Assembly (NCBI RefSeq): GCF_022539315.1
Contig: NC_066333.1
Coordinates: forward strand, 13,827,501-13,891,500
Source: Serinus canaria
Taxonomy: Eukaryota; Chordata; Aves; Passeriformes; Fringillidae
DNA: 64,000 nt
Reading direction: 5' to 3'
The notes beneath the pieces are model-generated. The model was not told where the DNA came from. It ran no database searches and was given only the letters and a program-made list of their open reading frames with translations. Made by a program: the position numbers and the translations under genes. Shown here in pieces: positions 33,901 to 49,900 of the stretch (within the stretch, counting starts at the first letter, position 1; the number at the start of each line of letters is the position of its first letter).

Positions 33901-35199
33901 TGAACCAATGTCTGCAAACAGGTACTCACACAGCAGGAAATCAGGGTCGATTTGCAAAGTACCAGCTGGGATTAACCCTTTCAGTGAAGGTCCTTGTTGG
34001 CTGGTACTGATTAAGTGGTCCCACAACCGTGACCTGTACCTTGGAACTTTTACACTTTCTGATGCCCTAAAACAGGAGAGAAGGTAACAGAGGTGAGATT
34101 ATATCAGGGAATGTAACTGCAACCCAGTATGCTGGGGAAGAGAGAGGTCCTGGTGGAATTTGGATGTCACAGGAGATGGGAGTTTGTGTCTGTGTTTGCT
34201 TTGTAGAAAATGCCCACCAAGCTGCTGAAAAGCTGCTTAAGCAAATTCTTTTTTCCAACAGGCTGTGGAGAGCATTGAGCAGGTTGCCCACCTGTGCCAG
34301 TCTGAGACAGAGGAAGTCAGGAATGCAGCCAGGGAAACCACACTTTCTTTTGGTAAGGCTTTTGTACAGCTTTAAATGGCCTGAAAGAGGGATGTGAAAT
34401 AGTGCAGGACCAGGAGGGGCCTCAGGTTCAGCCTGAACACATCCAGGACAAGGGAAATATTTCATGAACAGCTGTTTCATACCATGAAGATAAACTTTAC
34501 ATCACACGTTAACAGCCAAGGGCCCCTGATGAAGTTTATAGAACCAGACCAAGGAGATCCTGAAGGATCAAGTGCTTTAGGAACCACTGAATGTTTTGAA
34601 AAGGTTGCAGATAAGGACTGACAGTTTTATGCTGGTTCATTACCTGTTACTTCACTGGAATCCAAGTGACAAATGATTGACAGTGGAGGGGACCTGATAA
34701 AATGTCAGTGCTGCCCAGCATTTGTGCTTTTCCTGGGGGCTCAACAGCTGGAATGCTGCTAGAGCATGGCCAGGTCAGGCAGGAGACACCCTGTTCTGCT
34801 CTTCCAGAGCCCACCTTGAGCCAGGCTTAGTTCTGGGCATCTCCAGCCCTGCCCACAGAACACTCAGGCCCCCATGAGACAGGTTTTCCAGCTCTGATAC
34901 CCCAAGCTGTTACTCATGGAAATCATTGCAAGAGGCCTGATTTTCCATGGTAGAGTCCAGCAGTTTTTGGAAAACTATTCTCTGAGGGATGTTTGTCACT
35001 CTTGAGTCCTTCCTTCCTTCCAAGCAAGGCTGACAGGAGTGTCCCCAGAGGTTCCTGGGGTGCTCTGCTGTCCCTCAGCAGGGGCTGTTTTCTCTCCCCA
35101 GGGGAACGGGGCCGACAGGCCTTTGAGAAGATGGACAGGATCTGCTGTGAGCTGAGAGAAACCGCTCAGGAGGCCGAGATTGAAATCACAGTGTTTTAG
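12846..35199 (+). CDS. RIPOR3: RIPOR3 (FAM65C), RIPOR family member 3, complete spliced coding region (21 coding exons)
   Basis: Joining 12846-12946, 15763-15909, 18781-18859, 19308-19331, 19464-19517, 20147-20296, 20752-20815, 21176-21219, 21802-21927, 22988-23133, 27062-27191, 27560-28147, 29314-29450, 29734-29866, 30314-30422, 31521-31685, 31884-32042, 32941-33143, 33369-33452, 34262-34352 and 35102-35199 gives one open frame of 943 codons plus TAG. Every intron is GT-AG and every phase fits. I recognise it from family peptides such as [81 protein letters not shown] and [17 protein letters not shown] proteins bind Rho-family GTPases; RIPOR1 and RIPOR2 restrain RhoA, and RIPOR3 is little studied, so its exact role here is inferred from the family. 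Residues 1-355 are conserved, 356-551 are low-complexity and divergent, and 640-943 look like helical repeats. PTPN1 lies convergently downstream, as in mammals. RIPOR1 or RIPOR2 is less likely because of overall length, tail and synteny. Confidence 0.94.
13030..13369 (+). repeat. 23-bp minisatellite in RIPOR3 intron after first coding exon
   Basis: About 14-15 copies of a unit containing GAGAGCTCTGTCAG and CTGTACAG, differing at a few sites (A/G at CAGACTG/CAGGCTG, ACAGG/ACGGG/AAGGG). It starts 84 bp after the donor at 12946/12947. Confidence 0.95.
15763..15909 (+). CDS. RIPOR3: RIPOR3 coding exon 2 (residues 34-83)
   Basis: The acceptor is CTCCTGCAG and the donor GTAAGG, with a phase-2 junction on both sides. 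It encodes [20 protein letters not shown] and then [13 protein letters not shown], matching the N-terminal RIPOR region. Confidence 0.94.
17856..18618 (+). repeat. 32/36-bp minisatellite in RIPOR3 intron 2
   Basis: There are twenty-two copies of a unit built on CCTGGGGGCAGATGGACC. Two length classes alternate, differing by a four-base TTCC insertion, with CCAGTGA, CCGGTGG and CTGGTGG variants. Many frames are open on both strands. It ends about 160 bp before coding exon 3. Confidence 0.95.
18781..18859 (+). CDS. RIPOR3: RIPOR3 coding exon 3 (residues 83-109)
   Basis: The acceptor is CTCTCCCCAG and the donor GTAAGG. It encodes [20 protein letters not shown] and then TKRNSRL, a hallmark stretch of the family. 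A 22-copy minisatellite ends about 160 bp upstream. Confidence 0.95.
19115..19200. repeat. AT-rich low-complexity tract (TATTTAAT-like)
   Basis: The tract is nearly pure A/T, with ATTAAAT and TTATTATT motifs, in the intron before the 24-nt microexon. Confidence 0.8.
19308..19331 (+). CDS. RIPOR3: RIPOR3 24-nt microexon (residues 110-117)
   Basis: This is an eight-codon exon encoding AFYYDLDK. It lies between TTTCTCTTTCAG and GTAAGG, with phase 0 on both sides. It joins NSRL to [18 protein letters not shown] exactly as the family protein requires. Confidence 0.93.
19464..19517 (+). CDS. RIPOR3: RIPOR3 coding exon 5 (residues 118-135)
   Basis: It has 18 codons, [18 protein letters not shown], of amphipathic-helix character. 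The acceptor ends CTGAAAAG, which has a weak pyrimidine tract next to the AG, and the donor is GTAAGG. Confidence 0.93.
20147..20296 (+). CDS. RIPOR3: RIPOR3 coding exon 6 (residues 136-185)
   Basis: It encodes [20 protein letters not shown] and ends [10 protein letters not shown]. The acceptor is CTGTCCCAAAG, the donor GTAGGA, and both junctions are phase 0. Confidence 0.94.
20752..20815 (+). CDS. RIPOR3: RIPOR3 coding exon 7 (residues 186-207)
   Basis: It encodes [20 protein letters not shown] plus K and the first base of Gly207. The acceptor is TCTCCTGCAG and the donor GTAGGC. Confidence 0.94.
21176..21219 (+). CDS. RIPOR3: RIPOR3 coding exon 8 (residues 207-221)
   Basis: This is a 44-nt exon encoding [15 protein letters not shown]. 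The acceptor is TCTTTCCAG. The donor GTGCAG is weak at positions +3 to +6, but the frame and the family sequence leave no other choice. Confidence 0.92.
21802..21927 (+). CDS. RIPOR3: RIPOR3 coding exon 9 (residues 222-263)
   Basis: It encodes [20 protein letters not shown], then [20 protein letters not shown] and IK. The donor GTGTGG is non-optimal. A C2-like beta-strand pattern is plausible here but is inference. Confidence 0.94.
22988..23133 (+). CDS. RIPOR3: RIPOR3 coding exon 10 (residues 264-312)
   Basis: It encodes [20 protein letters not shown] and [18 protein letters not shown]. The acceptor is GTCCCTGCAG and the donor GTGAGT. It ends in phase 2. Confidence 0.94.
23134..27061 (+). 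other. RIPOR3 longest intron (between exons 10 and 11)
   Basis: 3.9 kb without recognised genes or repeats. A stretch at 25588-25789 with an acceptor-like and a donor-like edge is discussed as a possible cryptic exon. The smaller gaps over 300 bp between 18860 and 22987, and those at 27192-27559, 28148-29313, 29867-30313, 30423-31520, 32043-32940, 33453-34261 and 34353-35101, are likewise introns and hold only the repeats listed. Confidence 0.8.
27062..27191 (+). CDS. RIPOR3: RIPOR3 coding exon 11 (residues 312-355)
   Basis: It encodes [20 protein letters not shown] and [19 protein letters not shown]. The acceptor is TTCTGCTGCAG and the donor GTGAGT. It marks the end of the conserved N-terminal half and follows a 3.9-kb intron. 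Confidence 0.94.
27560..28147 (+). CDS. RIPOR3: RIPOR3 large exon 12, divergent linker (residues 356-551)
   Basis: This is a 588-nt, 196-codon exon between CTCTTTGCAG and GTAGGG. The ends are recognisable: [10 protein letters not shown] and [13 protein letters not shown] at the start, [11 protein letters not shown] and [10 protein letters not shown] at the end. The middle is Ser/Pro/Glu/Arg-rich and shows little similarity to what I remember of mammalian RIPOR3, which suggests a disordered linker. GC and CpG are raised compared with its neighbours. Confidence 0.92.
28278..28553 (+). repeat. 34/35-bp G-rich minisatellite after RIPOR3 exon 12
   Basis: Eight copies of a unit containing GGGCACGGACCGGGGG and CAGCCCCGGT. 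The first copies have a G8 run and the last copies a GGGGG. G-runs on the transcribed-sense strand could form quadruplexes. Confidence 0.93.
29314..29450 (+). CDS. RIPOR3: RIPOR3 coding exon 13 (residues 552-597)
   Basis: It encodes [20 protein letters not shown] and [18 protein letters not shown]. An internal GTAAGG at 29431 looks like a donor, but only the GTATGT at 29451 keeps the phase needed to join the next exon. Confidence 0.9.
29575..29596. repeat. (AAATAT)n hexamer repeat
   Basis: About 3.5 copies of AAATAT in the intron after RIPOR3 exon 13. Confidence 0.8.
29734..29866 (+). CDS. RIPOR3: RIPOR3 coding exon 14 (residues 597-641)
   Basis: It encodes [20 protein letters not shown] and [19 protein letters not shown]. 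The last stretch is a helical segment that matches the family. The acceptor is CATCTCACCAG and the donor GTACAG. Confidence 0.92.
30314..30422 (+). CDS. RIPOR3: RIPOR3 coding exon 15 (residues 642-678)
   Basis: It encodes [20 protein letters not shown] and [13 protein letters not shown]. The acceptor is TTGCCTTTCAG and the donor GTGAGT. Confidence 0.93.
31521..31685 (+). CDS. RIPOR3: RIPOR3 coding exon 16 (residues 678-733)
   Basis: It encodes a basic start, [15 protein letters not shown], and ends [13 protein letters not shown]. The donor GTACCC is weak. It is supported by the phase-1 junction with the next exon. Confidence 0.92.
31744..31818 (+). repeat. 42-bp tandem duplication in RIPOR3 intron
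   Basis: Two copies begin TTGTCCCTGTGCATTTAAAA at 31744 and 31786. They lie just after exon 16. Confidence 0.9.
31884..32042 (+). CDS. RIPOR3: RIPOR3 coding exon 17 (residues 733-786)
   Basis: It encodes [20 protein letters not shown] and [20 protein letters not shown]. The acceptor is CTTCTCCCGGCAG and the donor GTAAAG. Confidence 0.94.
32296..32511. repeat. 108-bp direct tandem duplication in RIPOR3 intron
   Basis: Two nearly identical 108-bp copies lie head to tail. On the minus strand they stay in one frame, giving a duplicated 36-residue block (…[19 protein letters not shown]…) in a 137-codon frame at 32185-32598. Confidence 0.9.
32711..32890 (+). repeat. 34-bp GC-rich minisatellite before RIPOR3 exon 18
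   Basis: Unit starts GGCCGGGCTCTCGG are spaced exactly 34 bp apart at 32711, 32745, 32779, 32813, 32847 and 32881. The last copy is truncated about 50 bp before the acceptor of exon 18. Confidence 0.95.
32941..33143 (+). CDS. RIPOR3: RIPOR3 coding exon 18 (residues 786-853)
   Basis: It encodes [20 protein letters not shown] and then [20 protein letters not shown]. It is very GC-rich. A 34-bp GC minisatellite ends about 50 bp before the acceptor CTTCCCCGGCAG. Confidence 0.94.
33369..33452 (+). CDS. RIPOR3: RIPOR3 coding exon 19 (residues 854-881)
   Basis: It encodes [20 protein letters not shown] and CLALKNLR, a HEAT/ARM-like helix pair typical of the RIPOR C-terminus. It has 28 codons, with phase 0 on both sides. 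Confidence 0.95.
34262..34352 (+). CDS. RIPOR3: RIPOR3 coding exon 20 (residues 882-912)
   Basis: It encodes [20 protein letters not shown] and [11 protein letters not shown]. The acceptor follows a strong pyrimidine tract, CTTTTTTCCAACAG. The donor is GTAAGG. Confidence 0.94.
35102..35199 (+). CDS. RIPOR3: RIPOR3 last coding exon (residues 912-943 and stop)
   Basis: It encodes [20 protein letters not shown] and ends AEIEITVF before TAG at 35197-35199. The terminal EITVF/EITIF motif is characteristic of the family. Confidence 0.95.
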
Positions 35200-35890
35200 T
35201 AGTGGAACAGGAGAGCTGGATCCTGCTGTCCTCACAGCCCCACGGGTACCTGAGGGTTTGGTTTTGTCTGGTTTCCTTTGTTCTGTCCTGTCCCTGCCAT
35301 CTCCTGCCCCAGCACAGGTTTATCTCCAAAGGGGACAGTTTGTCATCTCCATGATGCAGCCTGGAACACATTTTCTCAGTGTCTCTCAAGTGTTGGACAA
35401 ATGAAAACTGGGAACTCTCAGAATGTGGATCCAGGTCTTACCTCCATCTTGCAGGAATTAGCTGTCTCTTCTCCAGCTCTGTCCAATATGATCAATTTTC
35501 CCAGGAAGTGATGTATTGATTTGGCATTCTCCAAGGAGAGAAATGATCACTCTCCCAGGCCGTAGAACAAATCCAGCACCACTGCTTGGTGGTTTCCTTT
35601 GCTGGGGCCATTTAGGTGCAGAAGGAGAGCCTGGTACTCCCCGAGTCCCTCTGTACCTGCTGCAGCTCAGGCCAGGTCCTGCAGGCCTGGCAGGCTCTGT
35701 AAGAGCTGTGTGTGCTCAGCTGCAGGGTTTTGCCATGTCCAGGTCTGAGGAGGGACAGGTTTGTTTTTTTAAAACTCTGATTTAGTCACAGACCAAGACT
35801 TCTCCTCCTCATCCCCAGCCCTGGCTGGCAGGGTGCCCATGGGAGCAGCCTGGCTCCAGGTGCAATACTTGAAAGGGGGTTGGGACTGTG

Positions 35891-35898
35891 TGTACATA
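35891..35898 (+). promoter_or_regulatory. Pumilio response element in RIPOR3 3' UTR
   Basis: TGTACATA matches the UGUANAUA consensus exactly. It lies about 80 nt upstream of the poly(A) signal. That PUM proteins use it is inference. Confidence 0.5.
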
Positions 35899-35979
35899 TT
35901 TTTATATATATATACATACACATAAAACTTTTCTATTTGGTATTTATTTGTTGGATTTCATACTGTTTTCTAAAGTTCT

Positions 35980-35985
35980 AATAAA
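35980..35985 (+). terminator. RIPOR3: RIPOR3 polyadenylation signal AATAAA
   Basis: A canonical AATAAA lies 781 nt after the RIPOR3 stop. A T/G-rich segment (GTTCCTGGGAGTTTTT) lies 14-30 nt further on, as expected around a cleavage site. Confidence 0.8.
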
Positions 35986-36003
35986 CCATTTGAGACAAGT
36001 TCC

Positions 36004-36449
36004 TGGGAGTTTTTCCTACTGCTGTGCTTGCAGCCCTGGGGACAGGTAAGAGGCACTAAACCCCCAAGGGACAAGGCCCTGATCTGCCCTGTCCTGCTCT
36101 ACTTTGGTGAACTCCCTCCTCCAGCTGTAAGTTTCCCTAAAAATGTAAACCAAAGGTAAGTACTGGAATTCAAACATCAGGATGTGCATGCTGCAGCTGC
36201 AACCAGGGTCAGCATCAGCTCCTGCAGAAACCACCCAGGGTGCTGGAGTTCCTGCACTTCTTACCCTTAACATTTAAGCACAGGGAGGGATGGGGATCCT
36301 CTACTCTTTTACTGGAGCTCTGCCTCCAGAAGTTCTTCCAGCACCATTTAAATGCCTTTACTCTCTGAACCCACCCCCTCAGCCCTCCTGTGCACGTGGG
36401 TCAAGCAGGAGCCCATGGACCCAGCCCAGAAGCAATAACACATTCAAGT
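36004..36449. other. Intergenic gap between convergent RIPOR3 and PTPN1 3' ends
   Basis: About 450 bp separates the two inferred poly(A) sites. I see no coding frame, RNA gene or repeat in it. Confidence 0.6.
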
Positions 36450-36469
36450 GAGTTCTTTAAAAAAAGAGT

Positions 36470-36475
36470 TTTATT
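36470..36475 (-). terminator. PTPN1: PTPN1 polyadenylation signal AATAAA (minus strand)
   Basis: TTTATT on the + strand reads AATAAA in the PTPN1 sense. No clear signal follows before the RIPOR3 end. Further AATAAA copies at 36649-36654 and 37690-37695 could give shorter 3' UTRs. Confidence 0.65.
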
Positions 36476-36802
36476 GTTACAACTAAAATGAGAACTGAAA
36501 ACTTGTATGGGAGATTGAAAAACTGTACAGTTGTACTCTAACCTGGGAGACCCAGCAGCGGCTTACACAAAAGACAAGATACCTGAAACTGTATTATACC
36601 AAAACATTCAGCTTTTTTGTTGAGTTTTTACATATTTTTTTATAAAAGTTTATTCTATGGCAATCTGTAAAAAAGAAAGACCTGATGAGTAAATATTTGC
36701 TTAAGGCAGATAGCAGAGCAGCTCACTAACTTTCTAACGAGTCTAACATGGATGTTTGTCCATTTCCAAGAACAGGTTACCCAACACCCCACTGTGCTAC
36801 GG

Positions 36803-36810
36803 TATATACA
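36803..36810 (-). promoter_or_regulatory. Pumilio response element in PTPN1 3' UTR
   Basis: TATATACA on the + strand is TGTATATA in the mRNA, an exact UGUANAUA match about 330 nt upstream of the distal poly(A) signal. Confidence 0.5.
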
Positions 36811-37751
36811 CCCCCCAACTACCACAGACAGTACAGGACAGCAAACAAAATGGGCACAGCTCAGCACTGCCAGCCCTGCCCACACCTCCCTGGGCTCTGG
36901 GCACAGTCACTGTGTCCCAGACAGGGTCAGAGCTGGGCCTGGAACACCGGAAAGAAACAGGCACCAAGAACCATTTGTACTTGAATAACTCTGTATTCAA
37001 AGGAAGCATCCATTCTTTTCCTGCCATACCTAGGATTTAAAATGTTCCCTCTTGGGAAGGGGGCCAGAGCTGGGGTGGGTTTGTTTCTTTCCCCAGGTGT
37101 CCCAGGGCCAGGGGAGGTGTGGAAGGGCTGCCTGAGCTCTCTGGAATGTCTGTACTACACTCACTCAGCTGAAAGGAACATGCTACCACCGGGCACACGG
37201 AGCACACGGGATCCCACGGGAAGTCATGCCAAGGATTAGGCGAGTACACGGGCTCTGATAAACACCAATCGGTCCAGTGCTGAACAGAGACTCAGCAACG
37301 CCCTCTGAACCACAGCCACTAAGGATCAGGTCATGCAAATATCATTTGGGCACATCAGGAAGCAGGAATATAAGTTCTGTCACCTTTCAAGCAGGTGGTG
37401 TTTCACCGGGACACCGCAGACTTCACATGCACTTTAATACAAAGGGGTACAAATGGTGCCTCAGGGCAGGGTCCTGCCCACGCTGCAGAGAACAGTGGGG
37501 ACAAAGCAATCACAGAATGTATCTTAAATACACAGATGAGCCATTATATATTACCATTTTTCTATACTCATTTTTCCTGTTTCCAATAATATAACTAAAT
37601 ATTGACTGATTACAACATTCCTCCTTTCAAGTACTGGTCTGACCAACAGTCTCACAGGTAAAGGATTGATTCCCAGTACTACCTGAGGATTTATTATTGT
37701 ACTCTTGAAAAGCCCTTGATGCAAGCTTAACAAAACACAGAATAGAAGTAA

Positions 37752-37786
37752 CCCCCACCTCCCCCCACCCCCTCACCTACTCACCC
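37752..37786 (-). promoter_or_regulatory. G-rich segment of PTPN1 3' UTR, possible RNA G-quadruplex
   Basis: The + strand is C-rich, so the mRNA carries runs of 3, 5, 6, 2 and 5 G within 35 nt. That it folds is inference. Confidence 0.35.
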
Positions 37787-39105
37787 ACTGAAGGAAGAGC
37801 TACACCTACAGCCAGCTTGGCAAAAATAAATACGGCGTGGAGGGGCTCCCCTGGGCTCCTCCACAGCCAGGGCTGCACTGAGGGTGGTTAAGTGCTATAG
37901 ATCTAGAAAGACTTTAGAAATAAAACAAATCAGTAACACTGCTGTAGATCAGCTGTCATGGGGCAGTTCAATTACTACAACTCCCAGGAGTGACTTTGCT
38001 CCTGTCCTCTGCACCACGACACAAGCAAAGAAATCTTTGCTATTATTGTTGAAACTATTAATAATTTGGTATTACCCCGAGGAACAGCACTGGCTGCTTG
38101 GTGCAATGCTGCCTTCCAGTGCCAGTCCTCCCCACACAGCCCCACCCTCCCCTAGCAGCACTGCAGCCCCTGAGCCCTGGCTGCTGTGGGACCCCACGGG
38201 GCTGAGCCGTGGCTGCCAGAGCCAGAACAGGGATCTCTGCTTCCAGCAAAGCAGGACACACCAGCACTGCCATCACAGCCAAGGGGCTGTTCAGAGCCCA
38301 GCACGGCTCTGCTGGCCTGCTCCTGGCCAAGGGAAGCTGCCCCAGCAGGGATTGCTCTGGCTCTCCCCAGTGTTTCCCTGCTCAGAGCCACGCTGGGCCT
38401 GAGGGAGCAGCTGCAGAGTGAAACTGCATTTTACATTCCAAATGCTGAGGTTTAAGGACTGGTCCTTCCATGGGCCACGGGCATGGCCCCACTGCTGGTG
38501 GACATGGTTTGGTTGAATTTCCCTTTCCTGTTTCTCTCCCCCCCCTCGACCTCTCCCAAGCCAGAATATAAAAGTAAAAACAGCTTTAGAAAGGATGGTG
38601 CAATGTAAAGAGGCATATGTGCAAGTAGAGTGCAACAAAAGTCAATGAGGAGATACACTTAGTAAAGGAAAAAAAAAGGAAAAAAAATCAAAGAGCTGGA
38701 CGTGTTGGGATACCCTGAGCAAATGCAGAAGCCTGGTTCTATCAACACAAGTAAAACAATCAGCTCTTCAAGAACAGTTATGCCAAGATTAAATATATCA
38801 ATACCACAGGCACTGCCCACAACTCAGTCTTTAAAGATGAAGCAAATTTAAAAAAAGACAAAAAACAAACCAAAAACCAACCACAAACACACCTCCCCTT
38901 CCAAAAGTTTACATTCTTCAGGTATGTGGGTTTCTTTTTCTTTTTTTGGGAACTTGTCAATGTAAGTCATGTATTTGGTTACAACACTTGGAGAGTACAA
39001 GCAAGTTTCACTTGTGCCTAGTTTTTCTGAAACAAAAGAAAATGAACTGGCTTTTTAAAAAAGGCTAAAAACAACAATGTGTTGTAATTCTATTATTTAG
39101 TTTAG

Positions 39106-39149
39106 AAAAAAAAAAAAAAACAAACCAAAAAAAAACAAAAAAGGAAAAC
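39106..39149. repeat. A-rich tract in PTPN1 3' UTR (U-rich in mRNA)
   Basis: An A15 run is followed by AAACAAACC-type A/C sequence. It is a homopolymer-prone site. Confidence 0.85.
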
Positions 39150-39385
39150 AGACTATTTGGCATTTTCTCTGCTTACTCCTGAATATTTCAAGGCCCTGAG
39201 ATTACAATATTATGTTCTTGGGACCACAGGGCTGGATAAAACCCTAGTGCATCAATTCTCTCATGAAGCCCTACCCAAAGTTCTGGCCTTTCCCCCTAAA
39301 TCTACCTGCTCTGAGCCAAGGCTGCCCTGCCTGGAGGGGCTCCGCGGAGCCGAGCGCGAGCCGGGAGCGGCGCTCCTGCCGCTGC

Positions 39386-46911
<7,526 letters not shown>

Positions 46912-49900
46912 CTGAAACAAAAAAAAAAACAACAAACCCTGTTACGTATGAATCCATCTAATTTCATCCCATTAGCTATTTAAGGCAAATACCCATTTGA
47001 CTTCCCATCTTCATGTGAGGGAATTCTGGACAGAAAGCACTTTGGGTCTCCAATTAAGAATCAAGTTTAAATGTCTCAGAATACAACACCAACATTATTT
47101 ATTACAATATTATTAGTTTGCATAATAAAGCAGCACAACATTCACCAGACATGATGCCTTTTAGCTCTCCAAGGAGCAGGGTCTCTGCCCCAAAGCACTT
47201 CCACACAAACTGCTTTAAGCCCTTCTTTGCAGCATCAGTGAAAATATCAACCCTGCTTCTGACTCAGCAGCAGTGAAACATTCATTGTGACAGAAAAGAA
47301 CCTGTCTGCCCCTCTTGGCATCACACACACACAGAGTGATTTGTCTAGGACCACCTTCATCATTATCCTGAATTATCAGCACGATGTCACAGAGCTGCAG
47401 TGGTAGAAGTCAGTTGCACTCAGTTCATGTGCTCAGCTAAAACAGATCACCAGGGCTCTCTCAGACAGGTTTTTTCAGATGCATAGAATAGCTCAGACAT
47501 CTGAGACATTTTCAGAAGTTAAAATAAAGAGAATTCTGCTGTCCTTGGACATTAGTCCCAATTTGCTGAAACAGAATTTCACATTGTAAATAAATACTGT
47601 TTAAGCAGAGTTCTGCACATAAAGAATCAAGATTTTTTCAAGTGGGCCATCTACTGCAGCACTTTACCTGTTTATCTCTTGTGCTGCATTATTCAGGTAT
47701 GTACCAATTTACCCTGAATGCTACATGTCAGGAGAAGAGTTCTGATTTACATAAACCTGCCCAAAATTAGCACAGTATTCCAAACCTGAAATAAGGGCTG
47801 ACATCAGCTGCCAGCTTTTTATAACTGAACACATGGCTGCCAGTATTTCTGCTTATGAAGAATGCAGTCTGGAGAATATGATCTGGACCGTCACAGTCCA
47901 ATATCTCAAACATGAGGCAGCTAAAATGGGTGTTTTCAGAAATTTGTCTCTGACACCAGGTTAGTGACTTTGTATTTTACAGGGATTTTTTCTTCCATAC
48001 TGACTGTACAGGATTAACAAGAGAAAAAACCCAGGGAACGAGGAAAAATGGTTTTCTAGATTACTAACCACATTTCCCAAATGTGTGTTGAAAATCCCTA
48101 ACACCCAAAACCAAGACAACTCCCCCTCCACTCAGGATTCATATTATAAAAGCATCAAAATGCAAACCAAACCAAGATCCCTAAGGAATTTTCCTGTAAA
48201 TACTGGGCTATTTTATCAGCAGCACTAATACACAGTTTCATTTCACAGCATTAACAGATTTGAAAAAAACTGTCCCCTCTTTTAAAACTAAATGGATCAA
48301 ATGCTTCTTTACAAAATGGAACTCTACAAAGGAACTCTAATGCTAAAATTTTACACTGAAGCATCCACATGTATGTGCACACACAAACTACTGCCAGTCC
48401 CCAGGAGCTCCACAGATTCCAGTACCAACACCAAGTATTTCAGGAACTGAAAGTGGCAATTTATTGTGCAGGGAATAGAGAGCTGGCTATTACCTCACCA
48501 GCAAATACCAGATCTTTTTCAAGATGCCACAGTTCCTAAAGGCACTTGGAGAATAATGGAGTTCTAGAGATGCTGAACTCCCACAGGCACAGAGAAAATG
48601 GAAAGAAACAAGTCACTCGTGTGCCTTCAGCAGACTATTTAAAACCAGCAGTGTATTTCTGGAGCATGTTTCAAGAAACAGGAAAAACCACGGGCTGGGG
48701 GTGGGATGGTAACAAGAGGGATGGAGGTATGGCAACAGGGAAGCTGCTGCCTGGTGTGGAAAGCCAGCCAGCAGCCAGCACTCCACTGCTGAGCATGAGG
48801 AACATGGGAAAATGGAAAATCCTGGACAGCAGGCATGCCTGCACATCAGACAGGGCACACTCTCCTCAGCAACGTGGGGGGAAGTGGTTTGGAGTTTTGG
48901 TTGGGTTTTTTTTTTATATAAAAGTTGCAAGAACATCTAAAGTGACCAAAGAATATTTATCATCCAAGGTCACTTCCAGGATATGAAGCTGACTGTAGTG
49001 GAACTGCAACTGCCTTCAACAGATTACATGGCTGGAGAGAAAGAACCCAGTGCCACAGGAGTTACCCACAGGAGCTGTGTGGCCATGTCAAACACTGCTG
49101 GTCCTGGTCACTGCTGGAGCCACATCATTACTGACACCACTCAACTGCTGCTCGGGCAGGCTCAGAACATGCTCAGAACAGTAGCACGAGGTCTCCAGCT
49201 GGAGAAATCAGACTCATTCATAGCAGGGAATTATTGTGCTCTGAGGAACTTGAAGCCAGAGATGTCATGAGAACTGAAGGTAGTGGATGAAGGGAGGGAT
49301 TCACAAAGTTACAAAACACCTCCTTGAATCACACCCAGTCACACTGCACAGATCCTGCCTGTCGAAAAGGAAGCTTGACATTTCATTTAAAAGGTCGTGC
49401 AATATAAAACTTTAAAGAGGAAGGGCTAGAACTGAAGTCAGTTTTCCAAAGTCAAATGCTTTGGGCTCAGAGCATGAGTCACTTCATGCCACTCATCTCC
49501 TGGTTTTAAGCCCTGTCCCCCCAGTACTTTGGGGTGGAAAGAGGAAGTCTGCTGAAGCCCTGCTCTTCAAAAGGGAACTTCCTGCAGCTCTGAGCACAAC
49601 AGCACATCAGGCTTCACTTTCCCCATCCTGTTCAGATGTCAGCAGGAGATTCAGAAAGAGAAGATGCACCTCAAAATCGTCAAGTAAATATTCTGTAAGA
49701 GCCCAGGAAGAGTGGCCATGCCATCAGCCATTCATTTGTGTATCAGTGCTTAGAACAGACACTAAAGGTGCAGTCTCAATGCCTTCAGCTTCACCAGACT
49801 CACTCCCAGGAAGCCTTGCAGCAGGGCTCAATTTGATCACACTATTTAATTGCACCATAAACCCTGGAGCAGATCAGACTCAGATAACAATTTACTGTCA

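Larger units (their letters stand above)
35200..36003 (+). other. RIPOR3: RIPOR3 3' UTR
   Basis: About 0.8 kb follows the stop codon. It contains a Pumilio-type TGTACATA, a short TA/CA-rich stretch (about 35895-35926) and a TATTTATTTG AU-rich element at 35941-35950. The end is inferred from the polyadenylation signal; the exact cleavage site is not visible. Confidence 0.8.
36450..39385 (-). other. PTPN1: PTPN1 3' UTR
   Basis: About 2.9 kb separates the stop codon from the inferred poly(A) site. No coding frame is supported. It carries an A-rich tract on the + strand (39106-39149, so U-rich in the mRNA), a G-rich mRNA segment (37752-37786) and a Pumilio-type motif. The length is plausible for this gene, but the end is inferred. 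Confidence 0.75.
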
